DNA from: Aeromicrobium piscarium
Lineage (GTDB): Bacteria; Actinomycetota; Actinomycetes; Propionibacteriales; Nocardioidaceae
Direction: 5' to 3'
DNA length: 64,000 bases
Assembly: GCF_007421815.1 (NCBI RefSeq)
Contig: NZ_VLNT01000001.1
Span: 62,001-126,000 of the forward strand
The position numbers and the translations under genes are program-made. This document shows positions 33,767-42,213 of the stretch, piece by piece. The first letter of the stretch is position 1; every line of letters begins with the position of its first letter. The notes beneath the pieces are model-generated. The model had not been told where the DNA came from. It ran no database searches and was given only the letters and a program-made list of their open reading frames with translations.

Positions 33767-34065
33767 CCTCCCCACCCCACGCCCTCACCACCCTCGCCCC
33801 CCGGACCTCTCCACGAGAGGACGTCGACGCCGATTTCGATGACGCGTGCCGTCGTCGTGACTACCCGGCGCTCCAGGCTCACCTCGCGCCGATGTCCAAG
33901 CGCGACGCCTGCGACAGCCTGAGCGTCCTCTTCCCGCACCTGTCGCGGCACTGGATCGTCCGGCACTTCGCCGAGCTGATGGCGATGAGCGAGGACGAGT
34001 TCTGGCGGCTGGAGTATCGAGATCCGACTGGCGAGGAAGCGTGCAGGCGCGTGATGGCGGGATGA
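33763..34065 (+). CDS. hypothetical phage protein (100 residues)
   Basis: ATGA-coupled to the gene before it. A Pro-rich start is followed by a helical region (DACRRRDYPALQAHLAPMSKRDACDSLSVL). No family recognised; the coupling at both ends supports it as real. Confidence 0.6.
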   Translation: MTSPPHALTTLAPRTSPREDVDADFDDACRRRDYPALQAHLAPMSKRDACDSLSVLFPHLSRHWIVRHFAELMAMSEDEFWRLEYRDPTGEEACRRVMAG

Positions 34066-34280
34066 GCTGGTTCCGCAGGAAGCCGAAGCCCCCGCCCGAG
34101 CAGTGGTTCGTTGAGGTCGTCTTCCAAGAGCCGGTGGAAGCCGCCTACCGATTCCCCAAGCCGATGAGCAAGCGTGACGCCTTGCTCTCCGCCGCAGAAA
34201 TGAACGAGTCGAACACTCGCCTGATTGAATCCCTGCGCGGAAATCGTCACTGGTTCCGAGCAGTCAAGGAGGGGTCATGA
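34062..34280 (+). CDS. hypothetical phage protein (72 residues)
   Basis: Starts MSWFRRKPKPPP and ends near HWFRAVKEG; charged, with no membrane segment. Coupled by ATGA to its neighbours on both sides. No family recognised. Confidence 0.55.
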   Translation: MSWFRRKPKPPPEQWFVEVVFQEPVEAAYRFPKPMSKRDALLSAAEMNESNTRLIESLRGNRHWFRAVKEGS

Positions 34281-34531
34281 AAAGCAAGGTCCCTGACGGC
34301 ACCCTTGTCGTCACCCTCTTTGGGACGGTCCACGTGAAAGGCTCCTGCCCGAACGGTCGGGCCGCAAAGTGGCAGTGGGAGGGTCGCAACAACCTGCCCG
34401 GGGATGAGCCGTGCTCCGACTGCCTCCCTGACGGCTTGCCTGACCGCGAACCCCATCAGGTCACGAACGAAGAGAGAGCTCGACTCGCATCCCTTGCCGG
34501 CGTCGAGTCCCTCGAGGATCTCAGGGACTGA
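34277..34531 (+). CDS. hypothetical phage protein with Cys pair (84 residues)
   Basis: GAGGGG just before ATG. Contains isolated cysteines (GSCPNG, EPCSDCLPD) that could bind zinc. Ends the first early gene block; a hairpin follows at 34557. Confidence 0.55.
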   Translation: MKSKVPDGTLVVTLFGTVHVKGSCPNGRAAKWQWEGRNNLPGDEPCSDCLPDGLPDREPHQVTNEERARLASLAGVESLEDLRD

Positions 34532-34556
34532 CCCCCACCACCACCTCCCCCACCCC

Positions 34557-34592
34557 AGCCCGCCCCGTCACCCCGACGCGGCGGGCTTCCTT
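34557..34592 (+). terminator. hairpin terminator, early region
   Basis: AGCCCGCC at 34557-34564 and GGCGGGCT at 34580-34587 with a 15-base loop, followed by TCCTTCT. It separates two early gene blocks. Confidence 0.6.
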
Positions 34593-34618
34593 CTACCCGA
34601 CCCCAGGAGGTCGACATC

Positions 34619-34792
34619 ATGACGAGCAAGGCGATTCACTACGGAACTGGCGGCAAGGCGCAGAAGATGCCCGGCTGGTTCTCGTGGCGTCACCAGACCA
34701 GGGACGCCCACGACGCAGCACGCGAGCGCTACTTCGCTACCCGTGCCACCGCCAGGGCACGGACCGCACGCCGAGAGCGACGGACCTCATGA
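34619..34792 (+). CDS. small basic phage protein (57 residues)
   Basis: Follows AGGAGG (about 8 bases upstream). Arg-rich C-terminus (RATARARTARRERR) suggests nucleic-acid binding. Overlaps the next gene by ATGA. No family recognised. Confidence 0.6.
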   Translation: MTSKAIHYGTGGKAQKMPGWFSWRHQTRDAHDAARERYFATRATARARTARRERRTS

Positions 34793-34974
34793 CCCGCCGC
34801 GACTTCCACATCCTGACCGCCGTGATGGTCGCGTTGGCCGTGATGATCCTGGCCGCGATCGCCGGACTGTCCAGTGTCACCTACGACCGCGGCGTCGACT
34901 CCGGCATGCGCGACCTGTGCGGCGAGATGGGCGGGACGTGGACGGCGAACGAGCACGGGGAGTACTGCCGATGA
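34789..34974 (+). CDS. small membrane phage protein (61 residues)
   Basis: One hydrophobic segment (ILTAVMVALAVMILAAIAGL) near the N-terminus, with a short hydrophilic tail containing two cysteines (DLCGEMGGTW, EYCR). The membrane anchor is clear; the function is not. ATGA-coupled to neighbours. Confidence 0.65.
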   Translation: MTRRDFHILTAVMVALAVMILAAIAGLSSVTYDRGVDSGMRDLCGEMGGTWTANEHGEYCR

Positions 34975-35378
34975 TGACCCCCACCCTCCTGGACTTCCTG
35001 CGCACACTGCCGGGTCGCTGCCATGAGTGCGGTCATCACGCCGAGGTCCAGGGTCACGAGAGGTCGTGCTCGAAAGCCAGCGAGCCGTTCGACCGGGCAA
35101 CCGAGGGAATGGCACGCACGGTCGCAGCTCACCCGGACGACGCGGCGATCGTGGACAAGGCGATCGAGAGCGCATGTCGGGCGGGCATCGAGTTCAGCGC
35201 GAACGACTTCCGGCACCTGACGGATCAGATCTCCGAGCCGAACGTCATCGGCGCCCGCGTTCGCGCATGGGCAGCCGCCAAGAAGATCGTCAACGTCGGC
35301 TACGAGCCGAGCAACCTCCCGGGCACGCATGCCCACCGAATCGGACGCTATATCGCGGCCGGAAAGAAGGCAGCATGA
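34971..35378 (+). CDS. hypothetical phage protein with zinc-finger motif (135 residues)
   Basis: Contains CHECGHHAEVQGHERSC near residue 17, a potential metal-binding knuckle. The C-terminal part (IEFSANDFRHLTDQISEPNVIGARVRAW) resembles phage proteins seen with replication genes. Coupled to neighbours by overlaps. Confidence 0.6.
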   Translation: MMTPTLLDFLRTLPGRCHECGHHAEVQGHERSCSKASEPFDRATEGMARTVAAHPDDAAIVDKAIESACRAGIEFSANDFRHLTDQISEPNVIGARVRAWAAAKKIVNVGYEPSNLPGTHAHRIGRYIAAGKKAA

Positions 35379-35473
35379 GGAACCGAGACTTCATCTACCT
35401 CGGCATCTATCTCGCCGTCATTGCCGGAGTTGTCGGCGGAATCAATGCGGTGCTCTTGGCGGTCTCGCCATGA
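35375..35473 (+). CDS. very small membrane protein (32 residues)
   Basis: Single hydrophobic helix (LGIYLAVIAGVVGGINAVLLAV) after MRNRDFIY. Starts at ATGA after the previous gene and overlaps the next. Only the coupling supports it. Confidence 0.5.
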   Translation: MRNRDFIYLGIYLAVIAGVVGGINAVLLAVSP

Positions 35474-35724
35474 CCGCCCGTGACGAGCTGATCGAGGTCG
35501 ACAGCACCACCACCCAGCTCATCGGCTTCCTCGTCGACCTGCTCACCAAGGAGCCACCACAGGACGCCGGTCATCACCCGTCGATGGAGCTGCACGAGCG
35601 CGTCGGTGCCGCATGGGCCGAGTGGGACAAGCAGGTCCACGGGCTGCGGACCCTCATCGGCGCCCGGCTGACGAATCGCGCGATCGAGCAGCTCACCCCC
35701 ACGTCACGCGGCACCAGCTCGTGA
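35470..35724 (+). CDS. hypothetical phage protein (84 residues)
   Basis: Helical and acidic; no family recognised. The ATGA overlap with the previous gene supports it. Confidence 0.55.
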   Translation: MTARDELIEVDSTTTQLIGFLVDLLTKEPPQDAGHHPSMELHERVGAAWAEWDKQVHGLRTLIGARLTNRAIEQLTPTSRGTSS

Positions 35725-35785
35725 CCCCCGCGCCGCCGTACCGACCACACCGGGCGGCGGCCACCACGTAGAGAGGAGCGACGCC

Positions 35786-36157
35786 ATGCCGCGACGTATT
35801 CAACGCAAGCGCGAGAAGGGCTGGCGCATGCCCGAGGGAGCCGTCTATGTCGGGCGACCGACGCGCTGGGGCAACCCGCTCACCGAGCTCATGATGCGGC
35901 GCTGGAAACCTGAAATTCAGGACCATCGAGCGTTCGCCGCCACCTACTTCCGAGAGACGGTCGGCAATGGCGTGATCGGGGGAGGGCTTGGTGAGCGGCA
36001 CGTCTGGAAGTCCCGGCCGGGCGACTGGTGGATCGACTGGAGCTATCCGGACTGGTCGACCATTCGAGCCGAGCTGCGTGGTCGTGACCTCGCTTGCTGG
36101 TGCCCGCTCGACCAGCCGTGCCACGCCGACGTGCTGCTGGAGATCGCAAACGAGTGA
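35786..36157 (+). CDS. DUF4326-domain protein
   Basis: Protein of 123 residues with the DUF4326 pattern: AVYVGRPTRWGNP near residue 20 and LACWCPLDQPCHADVLL near the end. GAGAGGAG precedes the ATG. DUF4326 occurs widely in phages and bacteria; its function is unknown. Confidence 0.82.
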   Translation: MPRRIQRKREKGWRMPEGAVYVGRPTRWGNPLTELMMRRWKPEIQDHRAFAATYFRETVGNGVIGGGLGERHVWKSRPGDWWIDWSYPDWSTIRAELRGRDLACWCPLDQPCHADVLLEIANE

Positions 36158-36187
36158 CCTCCCGCCCCCACCCCACCATCCACATCC

Positions 36188-36210
36188 AAGCCGCCCTCGT
36201 GGCGGCTTTT
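36188..36210 (+). terminator. rho-independent terminator
   Basis: AAGCCGCC and GGCGGCTT (8-bp stem, 5-base loop) followed by TTCTC, between the DUF4326 gene and the next. Confidence 0.75.
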
Positions 36211-36227
36211 CTCATTCAGGAGCACCC

Positions 36228-36428
36228 ATGGAAGCCACCACCGAGCACCTCGAAGATCTCAAGAAGCGTCGAGGTGGGCACGCCTTCAACGCCTGCAAGT
36301 CCCTACTGGAGGGCCGCGAGATCGACGCCCTCAGCCATGCCCGATACGCCGTGGAGACCGACGACCAGATCGAGGAACTCGTCAGCGCCATGCGCGCCGA
36401 GATGAGCTTCGGCGAGGACCGACCATGA
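36228..36428 (+). CDS. hypothetical phage protein (66 residues)
   Basis: Starts after CAGGAG. Helical, with KKRRGG near residue 12 and an acidic end. Overlaps the next gene by ATGA. Confidence 0.55.
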   Translation: MEATTEHLEDLKKRRGGHAFNACKSLLEGREIDALSHARYAVETDDQIEELVSAMRAEMSFGEDRP

Positions 36429-36805
36429 GCGCCGATCGCCTGCGTGAGGCGGCAAGGGTGCTGCGGGAGGTCGTCTCGGCGTCCAGTGATGGACGCTGGG
36501 TCGTGAGCAAGGGCTCGCCCAGTGACTACGAAGCCAGCATTGCCCTGCCAGATCAGCCCGATGACGTATTCGGCGACGTCGCTGATGTCTGGATGGCCGA
36601 GGACGCCACCTACATCGCCACCATGTCACCGCCCGTCGCGCTCGCAGTGGCGGACTGGCTGGATGCCGAGGTCATCGAATGCGAGGCGCTCGTCCGCCAT
36701 CGAATCACCGACGGCTCGGGCATCCCTCATCGTGACGCCGAGCGCGAAGTCTTCCGCAATCACCCGGCCCTCACCGTCGCCGACGCGATCTTGGGGGCGT
36801 CATGA
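36425..36805 (+). CDS. hypothetical phage protein (126 residues)
   Basis: Contains MSPPVALAVADWLDAEVIECEALV near residue 60, a motif seen in actinophage proteins of unknown function that often lie next to HNH genes. Coupled at both ends. Confidence 0.62.
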   Translation: MSADRLREAARVLREVVSASSDGRWVVSKGSPSDYEASIALPDQPDDVFGDVADVWMAEDATYIATMSPPVALAVADWLDAEVIECEALVRHRITDGSGIPHRDAEREVFRNHPALTVADAILGAS

Positions 36806-36894
36806 CCACCGACCCCGCCATCGACGCACTGATCGACCGACTCCACGCCGTGCTCGATGACCACCACCACACGATCAAGGAGCTGTACCGATGA
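36802..36894 (+). CDS. very small protein (30 residues)
   Basis: ATGA at both ends links it to its neighbours. Sequence is acidic and His-rich ([10 protein letters not shown]). Weak evidence beyond coupling. Confidence 0.4.
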   Translation: MTTDPAIDALIDRLHAVLDDHHHTIKELYR

Positions 36895-37388
36895 CGTACA
36901 CGCCGAAGGCATGCCCCCACTGCGGCAGGACCTTTGAGCCCAAGAGCAAGTCCAACTGGCACAGGCAAAAGCACTGTTCACGCCGGTGCGCCGGCTTAGC
37001 CGCGAGCGCTCGGCGCGACTACAGCGGCAAGCGAAATCCGAAGTGGAACAACGGCATCAGCCGCCATCCACTGAGGGACATATACAACGAAGCCAAGCGG
37101 CGATGCGAGAACCCGTCACACCCGCGCTACGCCGACTACGGGGGGCGGGGGATCGCGATGTGCGACCGCTGGCGCGACGACTTCTGGGCGTTCGTGGCGG
37201 ACATGGGCCCCCGGCCGGAAGGCACCGGACCCAGCGGCAGACACCTCTACAGCCTCGATCGAATCGACAATGACGGACCCTACTCGCCCGAGAACTGCCG
37301 TTGGGCTACCTACTCCGACCAGTCAAAGAACCGCCGGACATCCGGATGGGAATCACGCGACCGCAATCTGGATGGGAAATTCGCATGA
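36891..37388 (+). CDS. HNH-type homing endonuclease-like protein
   Basis: Protein of 165 residues. An N-terminal zinc knuckle ([16 protein letters not shown]) is followed by [35 protein letters not shown] and SKNRR, the pattern of free-standing HNH-like endonucleases common in phages. It is inserted between small genes by an ATGA overlap. No intron is evident. Confidence 0.82.
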   Translation: MTYTPKACPHCGRTFEPKSKSNWHRQKHCSRRCAGLAASARRDYSGKRNPKWNNGISRHPLRDIYNEAKRRCENPSHPRYADYGGRGIAMCDRWRDDFWAFVADMGPRPEGTGPSGRHLYSLDRIDNDGPYSPENCRWATYSDQSKNRRTSGWESRDRNLDGKFA

Positions 37389-37903
37389 CCTTCATTTACG
37401 TAGACACGGAAACCACCTCCCTGGACCCCAGCAAGGGCGAGATCTGGGAGCTGGCGTATGCCATCGACGACGGCGAGATCTTCGCCGACTTCCTGCCGCA
37501 CGATCTCATGCACGCCCAGCCTGCCGCACTGCGCATCGGCCGATACCTGGACCGTGTGCCAGATGTGATCCAGGGCCGCTCCTCGGCGTCTACGCCGTTC
37601 GAGACCGAAGCCATGAGGGCGATGAAGGGCGCCACGATCGTCGGCGCCAACCCGGCCTTCGACACGAGCTTCCTCCGCGCTCGCTGGGGACGCGCACCGT
37701 GGCATCACCGCCTGCTCGACATCGAGACTTACGCGATGCCCGCGTTCGGGTGGGACGAGCCGCGCGGGCTCAAGGACGTGGCCGAGGCGTGCAGGCAGCT
37801 CGGGGTCGAGATCCCCGAGCCCGACCACACCGCAGCAGGTGACGTCGCGACCGTTCGCATGTGCCACCAGGCCCTGAGCGACTGGTATCGGAGGCAGCTA
37901 TGA
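37385..37903 (+). CDS. DnaQ-like 3'-5' exonuclease
   Basis: DEDDh exonuclease of 172 residues: Exo [10 protein letters not shown] at residue 6, Exo [13 protein letters not shown] near 85, Exo [13 protein letters not shown] near 147 with the histidine and aspartate. Likely acts in phage DNA processing or repair. Overlaps neighbours by ATGA. Confidence 0.88.
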   Translation: MTFIYVDTETTSLDPSKGEIWELAYAIDDGEIFADFLPHDLMHAQPAALRIGRYLDRVPDVIQGRSSASTPFETEAMRAMKGATIVGANPAFDTSFLRARWGRAPWHHRLLDIETYAMPAFGWDEPRGLKDVAEACRQLGVEIPEPDHTAAGDVATVRMCHQALSDWYRRQL

Positions 37904-38043
37904 CCCCCGACCAGCTCACCGCCGCCATCACCACGCTGGTGATCATCCTCGCGGTCGGAGCCCTCGCGACCGTCGCCTGCTACGTCGAGCGGGTCGAGTG
38001 GGTGCAGCGGGCGATGGACTGGTGGATGGGGGGCGGGGAGTGA
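37900..38043 (+). CDS. small membrane protein (47 residues)
   Basis: Hydrophobic N-terminal half (ITTLVIILAVGALATVACY) and a short tail with WW; ATGA at its start, GTGA at its end. Function unknown. Confidence 0.55.
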   Translation: MTPDQLTAAITTLVIILAVGALATVACYVERVEWVQRAMDWWMGGGE

Positions 38044-38192
38044 AGCACTGGTTCAGCTACACCCACACCACCGCCGGCACCATCGCTAACTGCCACTCGT
38101 GTCACCAGGGACTCTGTGACCCGACCAGCGAGGACGAGGCGCAGGAGTCGGTGCGGCACCACATGATCGAGGTCCGGCGGTGGGTGGCGTGA
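38040..38192 (+). CDS. hypothetical small protein with CxxC (50 residues)
   Basis: GTG start in a GTGA overlap with the previous stop. Contains CHSCHQGLC, a potential zinc knuckle. No family recognised. Confidence 0.5.
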   Translation: MKHWFSYTHTTAGTIANCHSCHQGLCDPTSEDEAQESVRHHMIEVRRWVA

Positions 38193-38521
38193 GTAATTCC
38201 TCCCTCGGCCGCGCATCCGAGTACAAGGTCGCGCGGTTCTTCGAGGCGCACGGCTGGGAGCTGATCGTCCGGGCGGCAGCGAGCAAGGGGCCGGCCGATC
38301 TGATCCTCGCGCACGAGGTCCACGGGTTGGCTCTCGTACAGGTCGGACGCACCAGCAAACGTCTCGACCCCGCCGACCGTGAGCGCCTATGTCACGCCGC
38401 CGAGCTGTGTCACGCGATCCCGTTACTCGCTCAGCACATCCCGCGACAACCGATCGTCATCCACCACATCAACCGAGGCCCCGCGAGTACGTGGGGCCGT
38501 TTTCATTTGGAGGGGCAGTGA
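38189..38521 (+). CDS. Holliday-junction-resolvase-like nuclease, catalytic lysine missing
   Basis: Protein of 110 residues with the Hjc-type layout: GRASEYKVARFFEAHGWELI, then SKGPADLI and LALVQVGRTSK. In active PD-(D/E)XK resolvases the last motif is ExK or QxK; here glycine replaces the lysine (VQVGR). The aspartate of PADL is kept. It may be inactive or read from a decayed gene. GTG start 38189, upstream of the methyltransferase. Confidence 0.7.
   Translation: MSNSSLGRASEYKVARFFEAHGWELIVRAAASKGPADLILAHEVHGLALVQVGRTSKRLDPADRERLCHAAELCHAIPLLAQHIPRQPIVIHHINRGPASTWGRFHLEGQ
38477..38503 (+). terminator. hairpin with T-run inside the 3' end of the resolvase-like gene
   Basis: GGCCCC at 38477-38482 and GGGGCC at 38493-38498 pair, with two more pairs inward, followed by GTTTTC. 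It lies within coding sequence just before the methyltransferase start and may attenuate expression. Confidence 0.45.
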
Positions 38522-39171
38522 AGCCGTACTACGAGGACGACTTCGTGCAGCTATTCCACGGGGATTGCCTCTCGATCGACGAGTGGCTGCAGGCCGATGT
38601 TCTTGTGACTGATCCGCCGTATGGGATCAGCTACAACTCGCACTCGCGCCGCTTGACCGTCGCTGCTCGAATCCGAGGGGACAACGACACCTCAATCCGC
38701 GACAAGGCGATGGCGCGCTGGGGTGAAGGGCGCCCGGCGGCGGTCTTTGGGACCTGGAAAAGAGAGCGGCCGAAAGGGGTCCGAGCCCTGCTCGTTTGGG
38801 ACACCAAGGGGGCGCTCGGAATGGGCGACACGTCGATCCCCTGGAAGCCGTCACACCAAGAGATATACGTCATCGGAAAGGGCTGGCACGGCAGGCGCGG
38901 CACCGATGTGATCCGGTGCGCGCCAGTGCAGTCGCTCGGTTACAGCGGTCGCCTCCACCCTCACCAGAAACCGGTCGAGCTCATGGAGCACCTCATCGAA
39001 CGAGCACCTGCAGGCACCATTGCCGACCCCTTCTGTGGATCAGGCTCCACCCTCGTCGCCGCAAAGGCCCAGGGCAGAAGGGCGGTGGGCATCGAGGAGG
39101 ACGAGAGATACCTCGAGGTCGCCGCCCGCCGCCTATCCCAAGACGTCCTCGACTTCGGAGAACTCGCATGA
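38518..39171 (+). CDS. DNA N4/N6 methyltransferase
   Basis: Protein of 217 residues with the catalytic motif TDPPYGISYN near residue 32 ahead of the SAM-binding motif ADPFCGSGSTLVAAK near 174, the beta-class order. HPHQKPVELM near 150 is the usual pre-motif. TTGGAGG precedes GTG 38518. No restriction enzyme gene lies beside it, so it is an orphan phage methyltransferase, probably guarding phage DNA or modulating expression. Confidence 0.9.
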   Translation: MKPYYEDDFVQLFHGDCLSIDEWLQADVLVTDPPYGISYNSHSRRLTVAARIRGDNDTSIRDKAMARWGEGRPAAVFGTWKRERPKGVRALLVWDTKGALGMGDTSIPWKPSHQEIYVIGKGWHGRRGTDVIRCAPVQSLGYSGRLHPHQKPVELMEHLIERAPAGTIADPFCGSGSTLVAAKAQGRRAVGIEEDERYLEVAARRLSQDVLDFGELA

Positions 39172-39365
39172 CAGACACCACCCCACACTCACCCGACCCG
39201 CACCAGGTCGAGATGAAGACCCACCGCCGACCAGCAGGACTCGACCCCCGCTTCCGTGCCGTCTGCACATGCGGGGACACCTCGACCATGACCGACATCG
39301 AGACGGCGCGCGAGTGGAGAACGGCACACTACGCGGCGACGAGACCGAAAGGGAAGACGGCATGA
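39168..39365 (+). CDS. hypothetical phage protein (65 residues)
   Basis: Basic, with a Cys pair in RAVCTCGDTS. Coupled by ATGA to the methyltransferase and the YqaJ gene. Function unknown. Confidence 0.55.
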   Translation: MTDTTPHSPDPHQVEMKTHRRPAGLDPRFRAVCTCGDTSTMTDIETAREWRTAHYAATRPKGKTA

Positions 39366-40243
39366 CGGGACCGCTGCCGGGCTCGCCTGAGCACCGCCGA
39401 CTCGTCACCGCATCCAAGGCCGCCGCGATTCTCGGACTGTCGCCATGGCAGTCGCCGTACTCGCTGTGGTGCGAGATGAAGGGCTGGACCGAGCCCGACG
39501 AATCCAACATGCAGCAGCGACGCGGCCATTACCTGGAGCCCGCGATCCTCGCTTGGTGGCGCGACCAGCACGAAGGCCAGATTGACACATGGATCGAGCA
39601 GCAGTGGTACCCACACGAGGATTGGGCCGGCTGCACGATCGACGCCGGATGTTCGCTCAATCTCCCCGATCGCGAATACCAGGTCCTGGTCGAGGCCAAG
39701 TCCGCATCCGGCATGGACGAGTGGGGGGCGCCGGGCACCGACGAGATTCCGGCGTACTACCTCGCGCAGGTCTACTTCCAACTGGCGATTACCGGCGACG
39801 AGCGCTGCTACGTGCCCGTCATCGGCCCGTACCTGGAGTTCTCCGAGTACGTGGTAGAGGCAGATCAGGAAGCGCAGCAGGCGACCCTCGCAGCTTGCCG
39901 GAGGTTCTACGACTCCCTCAGTCAGGACGAGCCGCCGACCCTGGATGCGCACCCAGCGACGTATGCCACCGTGCGCAAGCTCCATCCCGACATCGAGGAC
40001 GCGACCATCGATCTCGACCGGGACATCGCGCATGAGTACGTCGCCGCGTCACTCGACCTCAAGGCCGCGACTGAACGCGAGCGGGCCGCCAAGACCGTCG
40101 TACTCGACGCGATGGGCACAGCCAAGTCCGCCACCAGCGCCGGGACCAAGATCGCCCGCCGACAGGCATCCAAGCACGGCATCAGCCTCGTGCGCACCGC
40201 CAAGACCACCGACAACCTCGCCCCCATGGAGGACGCATCATGA
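39362..40243 (+). CDS. YqaJ-family viral recombinase (exonuclease)
   Basis: Protein of 293 residues of the lambda-exonuclease-like YqaJ family. Conserved regions: RLVTASKAAAILGLSPWQSPYSLW at 12-35, RRGHYLEPAILAWW near 52 and the catalytic-like VLVEAKSASGMDEWG near 108 (E-x-K). It would digest double-stranded DNA ends to leave single strands for the annealing protein encoded next. Confidence 0.9.
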   Translation: MTGPLPGSPEHRRLVTASKAAAILGLSPWQSPYSLWCEMKGWTEPDESNMQQRRGHYLEPAILAWWRDQHEGQIDTWIEQQWYPHEDWAGCTIDAGCSLNLPDREYQVLVEAKSASGMDEWGAPGTDEIPAYYLAQVYFQLAITGDERCYVPVIGPYLEFSEYVVEADQEAQQATLAACRRFYDSLSQDEPPTLDAHPATYATVRKLHPDIEDATIDLDRDIAHEYVAASLDLKAATERERAAKTVVLDAMGTAKSATSAGTKIARRQASKHGISLVRTAKTTDNLAPMEDAS

Positions 40244-41112
40244 CCGAGATAGAACTGCACGCCGGAGGCAACGAGCTGGCGCAGCAGATGGACTACGCAC
40301 GGGCAGTCAGCTCTGGCGATCTGCTGCCGCAGGCGTACCGGGGCAAGCCCGCGAACGTGCTCTTGGCGATAGGACTCGGGCAGTCGATGGGACTGTCGCC
40401 GGCCGAGTCCCTCTATCGCATCGACGTGATCCAAGGTAAGCCGACCGCCTCAGCCGAGTTGATCGCCGCGAACGTTCGCAAGGCCGGACACAAGCTCCGC
40501 GTCCGGGTCGACGACCAGGCCGTGTCCGCCACCGCCACGATTATCCGCGCTGACGACGAAGGCTACGAGCACACCGTCACCCGCGACCAGGCATGGGCGA
40601 AGCAGATGGGCCTGCTGAACAAGGACAACTACAAGAAGCAGCCCACCACCATGCTCCAGTGGCGAGCGATCACCGCCGTGGCCCGGCAGGCATGCCCCGA
40701 GGCGCTCTACGGCGTCGCCTACACCCCTGACGAGATGTTCGACCTCCGCGACGAGCGACCAACCCCCGCGGCCACCACGGGCCGCGACCGGCTCATGCAA
40801 GCCGCCGCCGAAGCGGTCCCCGAGCCCGAGCCAACGCCGGCCCAGTCGGTCGCCATGATGACCAAGGCCCAGCAGGGCAAGGTCTTCGCGCTCCTCGGTG
40901 AACTGGGAGTGGAGTCCGACGAGCAGCGGCGCGCCGGGGCATCGCAGGTACTCGGCCGCGACGTCACCTCGTTCACCACCATCACCAAAGCCGAGGCCGC
41001 TCGGCTCATCGACAGCCTCGAGCAGGCCGTCGGTACACAGCAGCCCTCGGAAGACGACGAAGTCGTCCAGGGAGAGCTCGTGGACGAGGAGACCGGCGAG
41101 GTCCAGGGATGA
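40240..41112 (+). CDS. RecT-family single-strand annealing protein
   Basis: Protein of 290 residues; core about 10-190 with KPANVLLAIGLGQSMGLSPAESLY and MLQWRAITAVARQACPEALYGVAY, typical of RecT/ERF-type actinophage annealing proteins. The tail is acidic. With YqaJ it forms the phage homologous recombination pair. ATGA-coupled. Confidence 0.88.
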   Translation: MTEIELHAGGNELAQQMDYARAVSSGDLLPQAYRGKPANVLLAIGLGQSMGLSPAESLYRIDVIQGKPTASAELIAANVRKAGHKLRVRVDDQAVSATATIIRADDEGYEHTVTRDQAWAKQMGLLNKDNYKKQPTTMLQWRAITAVARQACPEALYGVAYTPDEMFDLRDERPTPAATTGRDRLMQAAAEAVPEPEPTPAQSVAMMTKAQQGKVFALLGELGVESDEQRRAGASQVLGRDVTSFTTITKAEAARLIDSLEQAVGTQQPSEDDEVVQGELVDEETGEVQG

Positions 41113-41237
41113 CCACCCGCGCCATCGAGGACTACTGCCACCGGTGCCCGTTCAACCCGCCCGACATCTGCGCGTCATGCCCCGCGCGGGATGGCGTGAT
41201 GGACGGGCAGATGACGATCGACGAGGAGGAGACGTGA
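41109..41237 (+). CDS. small Cys-rich protein (42 residues)
   Basis: Contains CHRCPFNPPDICASCPARDG, a potential zinc-binding knuckle. Coupled by ATGA to RecT and by GTGA to the next gene. Confidence 0.55.
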   Translation: MTTRAIEDYCHRCPFNPPDICASCPARDGVMDGQMTIDEEET

Positions 41238-41659
41238 GGCGCACATGCCAGCGCTGCGGAAGCACCCACAAGGGCCGTCACGACGACTGCCAGGCGTGCC
41301 GGATGCAGGACGACATCAACGCGCGGCTCGACGACCCCGAGATCGCATTGAGGGGTGGTGACTGGGTGCTCGATCGCGGCATCAGGAGATGGCGACCACG
41401 TGCGGCGATACCTGCACCGAGATCATCGCCGCCAAGACGTCAACGACAAGATGCTCCACACTCCACGAGCGCCCCGAGCAAGGGCGCTCTTTGCGTCTGC
41501 GGATGTCTGATTCTCCCGGGCGAGGACTGTCCTTCATGCCGAGCTTGGGCGCGCGACGACGAGCGGCGATGGGCTCGACATCACGATCACGGACCACTGA
41601 TCGTCGGTCAAGCGCACGAAGATCAGGAGCACGAACGACCACGATTGGAGGCTGCGTGA
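41234..41659 (+). CDS. hypothetical zinc-ribbon protein (141 residues)
   Basis: Two Cys knuckles: CQRCGSTHKG..CQAC near residue 5 and CVCGCLILPGEDCPSCRAW near 98. No family recognised. Follows RecT and precedes the replication protein, so a DNA-binding role is plausible. Confidence 0.55.
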   Translation: MRRTCQRCGSTHKGRHDDCQACRMQDDINARLDDPEIALRGGDWVLDRGIRRWRPRAAIPAPRSSPPRRQRQDAPHSTSAPSKGALCVCGCLILPGEDCPSCRAWARDDERRWARHHDHGPLIVGQAHEDQEHERPRLEAA

Positions 41660-42001
41660 ATGCCATACCTGAACATCGACGACGGGTTCGCCGACCACCC
41701 GAAGGTCGATGACCTCAGCGACGGTGCGTTCCGACTCCACGTCGCGGCGCTCTGTGCGTGCGCTAAGGGGCAGACCGACGGCTTCATCAGGAGCCACAAG
41801 GTGCCCCGCCTGACGCACAGCTACCGGCCGACGCTCGTGGTCGAACTCGTGGAGGCGGGGCTCTGGCACGAAGCCGACGACGGGTGGGATATCCACGACT
41901 TCCTCGACTGGAACAAGCCGAAGTCCTGGTGGGACGAGAAGCGGGCCAGGGACGCCGAGCGCAAGGCCAAATGGCGCGAAAAGAAGGTCACCGACAGGTG
42001 A
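41660..42001 (+). CDS. phage replication protein, N-terminal-like domain
   Basis: Protein of 113 residues; DDGFADHPKVDDLSDGAFRLHVAALC and WDIHDFLDWNKPKSWWDEKRARDAERKAKW are typical of actinophage replication initiator proteins. Such proteins often carry a longer low-complexity C-terminus; here a TGA at 41999 stops the frame just before a repeat tract. GGAGG precedes the ATG. Confidence 0.75.
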   Translation: MPYLNIDDGFADHPKVDDLSDGAFRLHVAALCACAKGQTDGFIRSHKVPRLTHSYRPTLVVELVEAGLWHEADDGWDIHDFLDWNKPKSWWDEKRARDAERKAKWREKKVTDR

Positions 42002-42009
42002 TGTCACGC

Positions 42010-42186
42010 CGTGACGGACGCCGTGACGAGACGCGTGACGGACGCCGTGAGTCACAGGTGGAGTCACGCCGTCAGTCACAACGTCCGTCACGCTGCTCCA
42101 GACCAGACCAGACCAGACCAGAAGTACTTCTTCTTACGTCTTCTTGTTGGTCAATCACCTTGTCCCTAATCGTCACTTAAGTGACG
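42010..42186. other. candidate phage origin of replication: iterons, palindromes and AT-rich tract
   Basis: A 17-base repeat (CGTGACGGACGCCGTGA) occurs at 42010 and 42034, and an inverted copy of part of it (ACGTCCGTCACG) lies at 42081. Five CCAGA pentamers follow, then an AT-richer stretch with AGAAGTACTTCT and the palindrome CGTCACTTAAGTGACG at 42171-42186. This lies next to the replication gene. The 212-base stretch 42002-42213 holds no supported gene. Confidence 0.55.
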
Positions 42187-42213
42187 CGCGAGACCCGATC
42201 GGAGGAACAACAG

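Noticed and set aside
42002..42180. Extension of the replication protein or a separate gene in the repeat tract
   Set aside because: The frame in phase with the gene is stopped by TGA and the other frames lack RBS; kept as an origin-like region.
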